Below, piece by piece: positions 8,638 through 18,077 of a stretch of DNA of 64,000 nt. The notes below the pieces were generated by a model. That model saw only the letters and a list, made by a program, of their open reading frames with translations, was not told where the DNA came from and searched no databases. Origin of the DNA: Azorinus chamasolen (taxonomy: Eukaryota; Mollusca; Bivalvia; Cardiida; Solecurtidae); assembly GCA_963576725.1 (NCBI GenBank), contig OY755243.1:38921243-38985242 (forward strand), read 5' to 3'. The position numbers and the translations under genes were made by a program. Position 1 is the first letter of the stretch. Each line of letters begins with the position of its first letter.

Positions 8638-9324
8638 ATGGAAGCAGCAAATATTTTATTAAGAAATATAGCAGGGAAAGAAGTCGCAGGTCTCCAATTA
8701 ACAGAAAAAGTTCCAGTATTTTGTGAAACAGAAAACAGGTGGGTATTAAAGTTTCCTATGCACCCTACCGTTTCTCCATCCTGTCAAATTCATCATAATC
8801 ATCATGATCACTGGGTGGCATCAATTTACCATAATTCCAAAATTTATCTCTTTGATAGTTTAGGCAACGACCGCTCTGATAATAACATTATTCCAAATGG
8901 CTTAAAAATTCAATTATCTACACTTTATGGTCACGGTAAAGATGAAATGATAATACATGTTCCTAGCGTAATGAAGCAAAACAACAGTGTTGATTGCGGA
9001 CTGTATGCAATTGCATTCGTAACGGCATACTGTTTTCGAAATAAACTACCGTTTGATCTAATTTTTGACAGTAATAAGCTTAGAACACACCTTATTAAAT
9101 GTTTTGAAGAAGGGACCATTTCAGAATTTCCACTAACACGAAAGACATTAAGTATCAGAAGAAAAAACATAACTAGGGAAATTATAATTAATAATTATTG
9201 TACTTGTTATCTACCTGAATGTTTAGATGATATGATACAGTGTGAAAAATGCAACAGGTGGTATCATAAATCCTGTATAAAATCAAAAATTAACGAAAAT
9301 GATTTTATTTGCAATTTGTGTTAA
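8638..9324 (+). CDS. Ulp1-like cysteine protease fused to a C-terminal PHD finger (transposon-borne)
   Basis: The 228-residue ORF has a C48-type protease core: His58 in DHWVASIY, Asp73 in YLFDSLG, Gln114 and Cys120 in SVDCGLY give the H-D-Q-C constellation. The C-terminus is a complete C4HC3 PHD finger: C188, C190, C202, C205, H210, C213, C225, C228. The reading frame is open upstream to about 8460 without an in-frame ATG in the early part, so the protein may be a last exon or an N-terminally truncated gene. Ulp1 enzymes remove SUMO-type modifiers and PHD fingers read histone tails; together they could target the transposition machinery to chromatin (inference). It lies inside the transposon that splits the ATPase and is not the Maverick's own adenain-type protease. 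Confidence 0.8.
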   Translation: MEAANILLRNIAGKEVAGLQLTEKVPVFCETENRWVLKFPMHPTVSPSCQIHHNHHDHWVASIYHNSKIYLFDSLGNDRSDNNIIPNGLKIQLSTLYGHGKDEMIIHVPSVMKQNNSVDCGLYAIAFVTAYCFRNKLPFDLIFDSNKLRTHLIKCFEEGTISEFPLTRKTLSIRRKNITREIIINNYCTCYLPECLDDMIQCEKCNRWYHKSCIKSKINENDFICNLC

Positions 9325-9484
9325 CCTTTATCCTGATAATCTTTACAAGACTTAGATAAAAAGTGTATTGATATATTTGCTGTTTTGTATATATACATTA
9401 TATAAGCATTTATGCCGTATGTATAATTAAAATTTATATAAAACTGTGTTTCAGTTGTGTTATCAATGAAAGCTGTACTTCACT

Positions 9485-9612
9485 CTTCTCTCTATATCGT
9501 CCGCATTTTCCCGATACCCTTCTTTATTCTATATCGTCCGCATTTTCATGAAAACATTCTTTATTCTATATCGTCCGCATTTTCCAATAATGTTAGTCGC
9601 GGACGTGTGGCC
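9485..9612. repeat. Internal right-type end array of the inserted transposon
   Basis: Three units of about 35 bp around TCTATATCGTCCGCATTTTC followed by GTCGCGGACGTGTGG. The order matches the right terminal repeat at 11058-11236 but diverged. It sits 160 bp after the Ulp1-PHD gene and may be that gene's original transposon end. Confidence 0.7.
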
Positions 9613-10159
9613 TGGACTGTTGTGAAAGGTGTGATAATCCAATAATGCTATTTCCGCTGATTGGATTAAACATAAAACTTAATTGGGTATGTACTATCAT
9701 GGGTGAGAAAATCTAATCAAATAGATAAGGGTCTGCTCTGTTGCTTCCGATTTTGTTAGATCCAGACCATACGGTTCCTGTAGGAGCCGACTGATCAGGG
9801 TCTGATCGGGGTCTTCTCTGTTTGCTTCAGATCTTGTAAATTAGACATGACATTTTCTGCAATGACCACCACTAAATACGTAATTAGTGAATATGAATCT
9901 AATTAACGGTGATCAACGTCGTCATTTATCGCACTAATATAGTAGACCCAGATCGGATGCCTCATGTTACACTAATATAGTAGACCCAAATAACGTGATG
10001 ACCTAATTAATGTTGACGTCGTCATTTGTTGAACTAATATAGTATACCCAGATGAGACCGCCCATGTAGGAACCGACTTATCAGGGTCTGCCCTGTTTGC
10101 TGCTGGTAATAGATACTTCTTAGTTCTCAGACATACAAAACGAAGATGTACTTTACTCT

Positions 10160-10322
10160 TCATTCTATATCGTCCGCTTTTCCCCCGATGGCCCTGCTTA
10201 ATTCTATATCGTCCGCATTTTCCGATACCCTTATTTATTCTATATCGTCCGCATTTTCCGATAACCTTCTTTATTCTATATGGTCCGCATTTTTCAGTAA
10301 TGTTCAACGCGTCCGCGTGTAA
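10160..10322. repeat. Second internal right-type end array
   Basis: Four units with TCTATATCGTCCGCATTTTC or close variants, ending AACGCGTCCGCGTGTAATG. The 20 bases preceding it (GAAGATGTACTTTACTCTTC) resemble those preceding the 9485 array, so both are the same end type rather than random repeats. Confidence 0.7.
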
Positions 10323-10434
10323 TGCGTGTAGTCTTAGAAACTTGTTTTTACAAAACACATTGAATTATGCCTAACGTTTATATGTTCCTATATCAACACG
10401 TACATGTACAATCTTCAACTATACAAAACAACTA

Positions 10435-10820
10435 TGCAGTATAACCCCTCTAATGGGACCACTTAATAATCAAATATGAGTGTCTTTATAAGCAGGTGGT
10501 TGCTTACTGCAGGGCAAAAGTAATGCAGGAATTCCTCTTGGAGCTTTCTGCATTAACTTCGTCATGCATTAAGCTACCACCACCAGAATTATATGTCTTA
10601 TATCTCTTTAAAGTGCCCCCCTCTAATGCGACCACTTAATAATCAAACATTAGTGTCTTTATAAGCAAGTGGTTGCTTACTGCAGGACAAAAGTAAATGA
10701 GGAAATTCCTCTAGGAGCTTTCTGCATTACCTCTATCCTCCATTAAGCTACCACCACCCATAATTATATTTTCAGAATTATATCTCTTTAAAGTGGTCGC
10801 ATTAGAGAGGTTTTACTGTA
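10435..10820. repeat. Mariner-like foldback MITE with duplicated interior
   Basis: The ends GCAGTATAACCCCTCTAATG and CATTAGAGAGGTTTTACTGT are inverted. The interior is a near-duplicate of about 180 bp (GACCACTTAATAATCAAA twice, TAAGCTACCACCACC twice). The ends resemble those at 59215-59422. Confidence 0.7.
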
Positions 10821-11057
10821 TATATACGGTTTATTCACACAACTACGGTGAAATGTATACCATATAGTGGATACTATGATAATAATAAAAATCAAACTAA
10901 ATTTGAAAGTAGCTACAATACAGACGGACACTCATGAATACTGATCATGCAATCATATTCATCGTCAATCATTTTCATCATGCTAACACTTAGATTTTGA
11001 ACTAAATATACAAATACATTTCTACATATTTATATTTCGATATCCTACTATAGTAAA

Positions 11058-11236
11058 ATAATTCTTTAATTCTTATACTTAAAAATAGGCGGATAGCAGT
11101 CATACAAGCAGTTATACAAGCGAAACCGTTTTCCTTCTTTGATCTATGTCGTCCGCATTTTCCGATATCCTTCTTTATTCTATATCGTCCGCATTTTCCA
11201 ATAATATCTATGTCGTCCGCAAAGCGCGTCCGCATT
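11058..11236. repeat. Right terminal inverted repeat of the inserted transposon
   Basis: Ends GCAAAGCGCGTCCGCATT, complementary to the left end at 7079. It contains the same GATATCCTTCTTTATTC and TATATCGTCCGCATTTTC units. Confidence 0.9.
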
Positions 11237-11607
11237 ATAGACACACCCATAAATATGCCGGTTATTCAACGTTATACGTTATTGACGATTGTAGCGCTAC
11301 GAAAGAATTAACTAAGAAAAGGGATATGCTTTCGGAATTAGCTTTTTCCGGTAGACACGCGGAACAATCCGTATGGGTTATTTCTCAGAGATATAATTCT
11401 GTATTAAAAGATCTGAGAGAACAAACTAAATGGGTGTGTATGTTGTACACAAAAGACAGAGATAGTTTCGAAAATTGTCTAAGAGAAAATGACGTTATTC
11501 CTACCCTAGAAGAACGACAAAGAATTAAAGAAGAACTAAAAAAAAAGAAGCATCGTAAATTAATATTGATAACGGATCAACCTACGAATTATTGGTTAGT
11601 CGATTAA
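11236..11607 (+). pseudogene. Packaging ATPase (A32/FtsK-HerA type), 3' part
   Basis: The sequence resumes coding immediately after the transposon end and continues for about 123 residues. Walker B is seen as TLYVIDDCSA, followed by the conserved sensor-like SVWVISQRYN and a basic C-terminal helix. An in-frame ATG at 11146 lies inside the transposon repeat and is not a natural start. Together with 6786-7078 this accounts for a full-length ATPase of about 220 residues, the usual size. Confidence 0.9.
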
Positions 11608-11731
11608 GCATTGATAAAAGCATTTGCTAAAAGCATTAAGCATTGATAAAAGCATTTGCTAAAAGCATTAAGCATTTGCTAAAAGCATTGTTTTAAGCAT
11701 TAAGCATTTGCTAAAAAGCATTTGCTAAAAA
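11608..11731. repeat. AAGCATT/GCATTTGCTAAAA tandem repeat between genes
   Basis: About eight imperfect copies of TAAAAGCATTTGC or AAGCATTGA fill the whole gap from the ATPase stop to the next ATG. Intergenic gaps elsewhere in the element are 0-40 bp, so this 124-bp iterated gap is an exception. It could be an expanded duplication of the start leader, since each unit ends in CTAAAA. Confidence 0.85.
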
Positions 11732-12304
11732 ATGCTATTGGAAATACTAACAATTATAACAAATACTACAGTCTTATCATTAGCCGGATATGTGATATTT
11801 AATTATTTAAAACTGAAAAATAAATTATATAAAATGAACGCCGAAGAATTATTAACCGAAGTAACGGGAAAAGATGTTGAAGATGTTGAAGAAGAAAAAA
11901 AACGTGAAAGATTATCGGCTATTGTAGCTGGTGGCAGTAGTAAACAATATCTCGGAAGAGAGTTACAACTCTCGGACATCGACACAATGACATTAGAACA
12001 AATAAACAAACTATACTGTAGATACGAAGCGAGATTAGGAGCTAGTATGACTAAAACATTAGGTGATTCATTTATTAATTTATATGTTATGAGCGTTTCA
12101 AAGTATTTTAACGTTGTTAACCCTCCCAAACTAATACAAGACTTAGAGGAAGATCCTTTTATTAATCACGCTTTGACTACTTCATGTTGCGAACTATATT
12201 ATAAATACGGAATGTATTTAGCGCCTTTTACCGCGATGTTAACGACGGTAAAACATATTCAATTCGACAAGAGCGATCAAGATTTAGATATAAAAAATGA
12301 ATAA
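11732..12304 (+). CDS. Element protein with N-terminal membrane anchor (unknown function)
   Basis: 190 residues. A hydrophobic segment at about 4-25 is followed by an acidic/basic linker (VEDVEEEKKRERL) and a mainly helical globular domain of about 130 residues ending in an acidic tail. The pattern fits an N-anchored protein with its domain on one side of a membrane. No family is recognised. The leader is CTAAAAA before ATG. The last eight bases overlap the next gene. Confidence 0.75.
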   Translation: MLLEILTIITNTTVLSLAGYVIFNYLKLKNKLYKMNAEELLTEVTGKDVEDVEEEKKRERLSAIVAGGSSKQYLGRELQLSDIDTMTLEQINKLYCRYEARLGASMTKTLGDSFINLYVMSVSKYFNVVNPPKLIQDLEEDPFINHALTTSCCELYYKYGMYLAPFTAMLTTVKHIQFDKSDQDLDIKNE

Positions 12305-12639
12305 CGAAGAAAAAACGAAAGACCCGAAACGAGTAGCCGCGGGTAAGAAAGGTGTAGAAGCGAAAAAATTAAAAGCCGAATTAAAAAGAAAAGAAATAGA
12401 ACTTTTGAAGACTCCTAGCCAAATAACGAAAGATTCGGATGATGATTCTTTAAAAAAAATCGGAACACGAGGAGAAACCAAATTACGTACCATTATATAT
12501 ATCAATAGGAGTTGTCGGATTATATTTTTTCGTAAAAAGCGTAACCAAATCGGAACCAAAGCGGAACGCTCCCTTACGGTCGCCCCTCGAAAAGGAAAAG
12601 GAAAAGAAAGAAGAATATGACCCGTTTGAATTTAATTAA
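12297..12639 (+). pseudogene. Small basic membrane protein, one frameshift
   Basis: It starts at the ATG at 12297 (leader TATAAAAA). About 60 Lys/Glu-rich residues are followed by a frame change near 12470-12490. In the new frame the next stretch is a hydrophobic membrane segment and then an acidic/basic tail ending at the stop at 12637-12639. In the original frame the hydrophobic stretch is destroyed and the ORF ends at 12620. The frame-shifted reading is the better gene model because it restores a typical short membrane protein. Function unknown. Confidence 0.6.
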
Positions 12640-12656
12640 TTTTTTCCTTTAAAAAA

Positions 12657-12887
12657 ATGTCGGCAGATAAAAAAGAAATAGTGAATACGTTATATCACGC
12701 TGGAGTAGAAACGGTATTAACGGTCGGATATTCTGAAATAGGTAGAAAACTATTTAAAAGACAACCACCTAAAGTAGATTTTAATATGAGTGATATCGGA
12801 ATGTTATCTATCGATATATTACTCGCAATGGTAACTAAAGATATGTTAGTTAAACAAGGTATTATACCGGCTGATATTATGAAGTAA
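12657..12887 (+). CDS. Small element protein (76 aa, unknown)
   Basis: Leader TTTAAAAAA before the ATG. It is amphipathic with a hydrophobic C-terminal half (IGMLSIDILLAMVTKDMLV, about 47-65), possibly membrane-associated. It sits three bases before the next ATG, in a run of four small membrane-type genes. No family is recognised. Confidence 0.65.
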   Translation: MSADKKEIVNTLYHAGVETVLTVGYSEIGRKLFKRQPPKVDFNMSDIGMLSIDILLAMVTKDMLVKQGIIPADIMK

Positions 12888-12890
12888 AAA

Positions 12891-13310
12891 ATGGCTAGCG
12901 CGATAGCGATGATGGCTGGGGGAGCGCTTATAAACGGAACTGTATTTTCCGGTAGTAATTATTTATTTAAAAAATACGGAGATGATTCGGATGAAGAAAA
13001 AAAAAGACACGATAAAGCGATGGAACATTTAGAATTAGAGAAAGCGGTTTGGAATAAACAAAGAACTCAAAGATTAGATTATATTAATGATGTGATGAAA
13101 AAAGGACATCACTCTGAGAAAACATTTGACGATGTCGATACGGCTATGAAACAGTATTATTATTCGACCGGAAAAGAACTTCAAGCGTTACCACCGGAAC
13201 CTAAATTAAGCGATTTTTATACTCCATCGGAAGATCAAAAAAATAGAGAGATCGCTTTCGTTATCGGTGGCATGGTATTAACCGGGTTTGTTGCTTGGAA
13301 ATTAATATAA
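12891..13310 (+). CDS. Two-anchor element protein (139 aa, unknown)
   Basis: The N-terminus is small and hydrophobic (about 2-20). A charged, probably helical middle of ~90 residues contains a Pro-rich turn (LPPEPKLSDFYTP). The C-terminal membrane segment spans about 121-138 (IAFVIGGMVLTGFVAW). The layout suggests a hairpin or spanning protein with its middle exposed. Leader AGTAAAAA before the ATG. No family is recognised. Confidence 0.7.
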   Translation: MASAIAMMAGGALINGTVFSGSNYLFKKYGDDSDEEKKRHDKAMEHLELEKAVWNKQRTQRLDYINDVMKKGHHSEKTFDDVDTAMKQYYYSTGKELQALPPEPKLSDFYTPSEDQKNREIAFVIGGMVLTGFVAWKLI

Positions 13311-13331
13311 TTGATTTTATATATTAAATAA

Positions 13332-13682
13332 ATGAGCGAGGTGTTTGCACAAGAGCAAAGTAAAGCACAAATGCAAAAAGAAATCACGGAAGAAGAATTT
13401 GAAGAAATGTTAAAAGAACAAAGCGAATATAATACAAAGAAATGGTCTGATTTGGAAAAAAATAAAATCTATACAATCGTTGACTATAGAACAGTTGAAA
13501 CGAGAAATGGCGAAAGTACGATATTAACTCTCAAAGACAATGTAAAAGTGTGGTGTCCTTCGCACCTCGCTACTAAAATAGAGGATAAATATCCACCTTT
13601 TTATGTCAGACCGCTCGGATTGAAACCGTGTAAGAATAACAAGAAGAATAAATATCACGCTTATGATTTAATTTTCCCATGA
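13332..13682 (+). CDS. OB-fold-like putative single-strand nucleic-acid-binding protein
   Basis: 116 residues. After an acidic, helical N-terminus (1-42) comes a strand pattern KIYTIVDYRTVETRNGES, TILTLKDNVKVWCP, PFYVRPLGLKP and KYHAYDLIF, which reads like a five-stranded OB barrel. Genes of this kind next to a replicative polymerase often encode ssDNA-binding proteins; this is inference from strand pattern and location. The leader is AAATAA rather than a pure A run. The stop overlaps the integrase start (ATGA at 13679). Confidence 0.55.
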   Translation: MSEVFAQEQSKAQMQKEITEEEFEEMLKEQSEYNTKKWSDLEKNKIYTIVDYRTVETRNGESTILTLKDNVKVWCPSHLATKIEDKYPPFYVRPLGLKPCKNNKKNKYHAYDLIFP

Positions 13683-14581
13683 AAATGGAAAAAATATACT
13701 ATAGTCCTAAAGGATTTTGGAAAGGTAAGACGGCCGTTAGTAAGTTAGCTAAAGAAGCCAAAGTTAGTAATAAACGAGCATTAGAATTTCTAAATAAACA
13801 AGCGGTGTGGCAGATATATTTACCCGCACCTAAAAAGATAATAAGACCTAAATTTGATGTGTCTGCGAAGAATGAAGTACATCAAGCCGATTTGCTGTTA
13901 TTACCTTTTGATAGAGTTAAAAATAAAACATATAAGTACGCATTGACATTAGTAGATGCGGGAACGAGATATAAAGAAGCCGAACCATTGACATCGAAAG
14001 ACAGTAAAGAAGTTGCCGCCGCTTTTGAGAAGATTTATAAAAGACATTTGAACTATCCCAAATTATTACAAGTTGACCCAGGTAGTGAATTTATGGGCGT
14101 TGTTTCTCAACTAATGGCTAAACATAATGTTAAAATAAGAAGAGGTAGAAGAGAGATACATAGAGATCAAGGAATCGTAGAGAGATTTAATAGAACTTTG
14201 GCTGAAAGATTGTTCGGTTATCAGTACGCTAAGGAGATCGAAACGCGGGAAAGAAATAGAGAATGGGTTAAGAGATTACCGGACGTCGTTAAAGCATTTA
14301 ATATGGAGACGAAAAAACCTCCAATTATAACGAGAAAAGTTGAAGCGGAAATATGTCCACTCGCGAGTGTTAGATATCTATATCAACCCGGAGAATTAGA
14401 AGGAGGTGGTAAGAGAAGAGCTACCGACCCAATATGGTCGGTCGATATTCATAATATAGATTATCATATCATTACGCAAGGGATAAGAGTATATTATTTG
14501 AAATCGCCGGCACCACAGAGAGGGTTCGTTAAAGAAGAACTTCTTATTGTTCCCGCTGATACCCGTACGCGTACGTCGTAA
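13679..14581 (+). CDS. Retroviral-type DDE integrase of the Maverick element
   Basis: 300 residues, intact. The rve catalytic core has Asp71 (HQADLLLLPF), Asp133 (LLQVDPGSEF) and Glu168 (GIVERFNRTLAER), with 34 residues between the last two, the expected D-D-E layout. The N-terminal ~60 residues look like a helix-turn-helix DNA-binding region without an obvious zinc site. The C-terminal ~60 residues (VDIHNIDYH ... GFVKEELLIV) look like an SH3/chromo-type barrel. It would insert the linear element ends into host DNA. The first ATG (13679) overlaps the previous stop; the second (13685) has the A-rich leader and is as likely. The 3' end overlaps the polymerase gene by 38 bases. Confidence 0.95.
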   Translation: MKMEKIYYSPKGFWKGKTAVSKLAKEAKVSNKRALEFLNKQAVWQIYLPAPKKIIRPKFDVSAKNEVHQADLLLLPFDRVKNKTYKYALTLVDAGTRYKEAEPLTSKDSKEVAAAFEKIYKRHLNYPKLLQVDPGSEFMGVVSQLMAKHNVKIRRGRREIHRDQGIVERFNRTLAERLFGYQYAKEIETRERNREWVKRLPDVVKAFNMETKKPPIITRKVEAEICPLASVRYLYQPGELEGGGKRRATDPIWSVDIHNIDYHIITQGIRVYYLKSPAPQRGFVKEELLIVPADTRTRTS

Positions 14582-17500
14582 TTCCATATGACGCTATATA
14601 TCTTTTCGTATCTAAAGGAGAGAGAGTAGTTTTATTAACGGTCAGTCCGTATATATTGTGATTTACGGATCGTAGCATGTTCATCGAATGTTCGTATTTT
14701 CGTTTATTAAATAACGAGTTTTTATAATTGTTAAAGTTTATTTGTTTTTCTATTGCATATTTTTTCGTTCCTTTCGCTTTTTTAATAACTTGTTCATCCG
14801 CTCTTAATACCGAATATAGTTTAGGTCTTAGACCGATATATTCGGCTATAGGAATACCGGCGCATTCGTCTTTGAATTTACCCGGTATTTTTTTATTTTC
14901 TTCGTCGTATAAAAAGTGATCTTTAGGATAATTGGATAGATCGTTTCCTCTTTCATTTCGAACATATCTTTATAAACATCTTCGGTTTTTATATCCACTA
15001 ATAAACTATCGGTGTCGGTATATAACGCGGTACAGTTTTCTCCGTATTTCTCTTTCAGTACGTTGTAATACCAGTCAAACATTAGCTCTTTCGATAACTC
15101 TAGAATAGATAATCCGACGAAAATCGGTTTGTTAAGAAATAGTTTAGTTTTATGTACGTGTAACGCCGATAAGTCATCGGAAAACTTTACTCTTCTGTAA
15201 AAATTAGGTTTTGCTATTATTTTTCTAAGTTTTTCGTTTTGACTACCATCCGTTTTCACTAATTTAATGTTTACCCTTTTACGAAGGTTTTCCATCGTTT
15301 TACCGAAGGCGGCGTTGTTTAATAACTTAAAGAAGTCTTTTTCGAATGTCGATTTAGCCATTTTTCTTAATTCTGTATTTAGACTGATATAAGGCTCCAT
15401 CCAAGGTTTTTCGTTAAACTCTAAGATTCTATGATATTTAGTTACTATTAGACCTAGTTCCTGGTATAATTGTAAATTTTTATAATGAACAATATATTTT
15501 TCCTTATACATTAGATTAGGTATAAGTTTTTCTACCTTTAAAATACTATCGTTGTCTAATAAATCTTTTTGGTATTCGGAAAGCCATTCGGGTTTCACGG
15601 AAAGTTTTTCCGGAGCGAGCGGATAATCGTTATGGTCTTCGTGTAGATGTTTAGGATATTCTAAATCGACTTCTAATATCCATCCTTTATTTTTAGGACG
15701 CCTCTTAACTCTATTAGGATTAATCCATTTGAAACCGGAATACGGAAGAGGTCTCGACATCGCGTGACCGTATAGATTATTCGCGTCGTAGTACATTATA
15801 TAATTATTCTCTTTTTCTTTATCGTAATCTTCTACTAAGGGATTATTAGCTTTCGCGTATCGCTTAGAAACCATACTTATTCCACCTCTCATTCCTTTTT
15901 CTATAAAAAGATGCATATCCATATCAGTTAATAATTCTAATTCTATTTTAGTTTGTTTTAATAGGGCATCCCAGGATAATCCGGGTGCCGTGTAATAATG
16001 TAGAGGATCTAATTTATAAGTGTTCATACAAGTTTTTCTAAACGTTTGAAATATATCGGTTAGTAAGAGAACATCCGTTTTTAAATATAGATCGTGGTAA
16101 TCGCCTATGTTTTTACAATTGTATTCTTTCCATACATTTTGAGCGTGTTCGTAATCTTCTAAATTAATACTTTCTTCGGATAGAGAACTATAAAACTTTT
16201 CTATAGGAGGTAATTTAGTTTCATTAAATCTATTGAAGGAATCCATATATTCGTACGGATAAACGCATTTACGTAATATTAAATGAAATTTATCACCGAA
16301 TTGACTTTTAGTTATATCGAAATCTTTTTTATCCGTTACTTCTACTAATTTCTTTAATGATGATGCCATAAATTGAAAGCTGTCTAAGAATTTTAATTGT
16401 CCTACGCTAAACGAAATATTCTTTTCGGTATTACTCGCTATACAAGAAATCTTACCGCTTCGAGCGGTATGTATCTTTTGCATTATAAGATGGCAATCGT
16501 ATCCTTTTAGATTATGAAATACGACTGGTATTTTAGTTGAATACGGTTTTATCTTTAGTTTTAAATTACACGCTTTATGAGCGGCTCCTCTGTATTCACC
16601 CGTGAAATGGCAGTGATCTCTAACTTTATCTTCGTTTATTTTTCTTTCGCATATCCAACAATGAGTAGCGCCGTCGTAGTCTTCGATATCTCGTTCTCTC
16701 ATGATTAACGATTTAGGATTTTTAAACACTTTGTTTATATTTTTTAATTCTTTTTCTAAATGTTTTAGAAAGACTTCCGCCGCATTTTCTCCTCTATATA
16801 TGATAGCTTCTTTTTCTATTTTACCGTCGTATCTCACTACTTGATATCCAAATCCGCACGCTTCGTGTTCGCTAGTGATTTCAGTTTTATCTCCTTTATC
16901 TTCTGACATTGGCTTTATAATACTTTCAAAATCAGCGTATGTTACATACGGAACGGGCATTTGATTCTGGTGGTTTTTAAATTTAAGTGTGTCACCTTTT
17001 TTAGGCATTATTATACTTAAAAATGATTTGTTTATCCCTTCGCAATCCTCTTTATGTGTTACTAGTAATTCTTCTTTAGAAAATCCGTATAAACATCTAT
17101 CGCAGAAATAAGTTTGTTCTCTATGTTTGTTTTGATCGTAGAGTAATCTATTGAGATTCTTAATCCAACAGTAATGATACGTTTCATCATCAGATATTAA
17201 CATTAGATTTATTCTTTTAATCTCTTTAGGTTGTTCGGATAAATAGTGCGGAAATATCGATTTCTTATACCCGTATACGTTTATAGCTAGATTTTTTTTT
17301 TTCTACTTTAGATATCTGCGATAACGGTGTGGGAACTCGAATATCTTTTATATTAAGAACTGTTTCGTAATCGGGATAAGATGAAGGTTTATCGGAATTT
17401 TTAGATGCGGGATAAAGAGCGGAAACTATCGATCTAAATAAACACGCGTCATCTTTATTTTTTACGTTAACTATCGCTTTTTTATTTTTTAAATAGGGAG

Positions 17501-17957
17501 GTAGGTCTATATACGAAGAACCTTTTAACGCTTCGTATTTCGCTATATTTAAATATAGTATTTTACAACGATTTATTTCTAACCCAGAAGCCGTGTTCGT
17601 AAATTTCCCTATCCACGATCTTAAATAAGAAGTTTGTTTATTAAAATATTCTTCTACGTTTTCGTCGTTCATTACGGCAGATTGTAGTCCGTGATTCGAG
17701 GAGTTAATATACTTCTTATTACCATTAAGTTCATCGTGAGAGAATTGAATAGATAGACCTACCGAAAACTTAATACCGTTATATCTTTTTATATCTTTTT
17801 TTATTTTATCTAGTATCTCATACTTTTTATCGTTAAATAGAATGCTAGGATCTTTATAACTAAGGGCTTTAAATTCGTACGTTCTTAAATAATTACATCT
17901 AGGTTTATCCGCTAATTTAATAGTCTCTTTAATTACTCGGGATTTTTTAATGTCCAT
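14544..17957 (-). pseudogene. Protein-primed family B DNA polymerase, two frameshifts
   Basis: The gene runs from the ATG at 17957 (leader AAATAA) to a stop at 14544. The N-terminal ~225 residues are in one frame. A change occurs in a ten-base A run (T run on +) near 17288-17298. The central 785-codon frame carries the domains, and a second change near 14940-14953 leads to the C-terminal ~130 residues. Within the central ORF (numbered from 17203) are a CxxC zinc knuckle (34-54), Exo I DFES (91-94), an HNH/endonuclease-VII-like insert (182-213), Exo II NLKGYD (231-236), Exo III (369-383), motif A YYDANNLYG (471-479), motif B NNAAFGKTMEN (629-639) and motif C YTDTDS (728-733). The central catalytic motifs are all intact. 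The breaks suggest decay; the A-run indel could also be assembly error or slippage. Confidence 0.93.
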
Positions 17958-18077
17958 TTATTTAGATTTAATTTTTGATCATATAGTTTTTTTTCTTTTA
18001 ATTTTTTAGAACGGTATTCCTTGGTATAATTAGGATTTCTTTCTATGAAGGATTTAAAAGCTTCTTTATATTTTTCT

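Larger units (their letters stand above)
7079..11236. mobile_element. 4.15-kb DNA transposon inserted in the ATPase gene
   Basis: The block is bounded by long inverted repeats (7079-7252 and 11058-11236) and separates the two halves of the ATPase. Inside are a Ulp1-protease/PHD gene, two further right-type end arrays, a TTAA MITE, a LINE 3' tail and a mariner-like foldback. The family is not identified: Ulp1-like and PHD domains occur in some KDZ and Ginger-type elements, but no transposase is seen, so this copy is probably non-autonomous or composite. No clear target duplication was found (flanks GATCTAAA and TATAGACA). Confidence 0.85.

Noticed and set aside
8638..9324. Ulp1-like gene as the Maverick's own maturation protease
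   Set aside because: It lies wholly inside the inserted transposon, has a PHD finger and lacks the A-rich start leader.
11146..11235. Apparent N-terminus of the second ATPase ORF
   Set aside because: These codons lie in the transposon's terminal inverted repeat; the gene's real N-terminus is at 6786.
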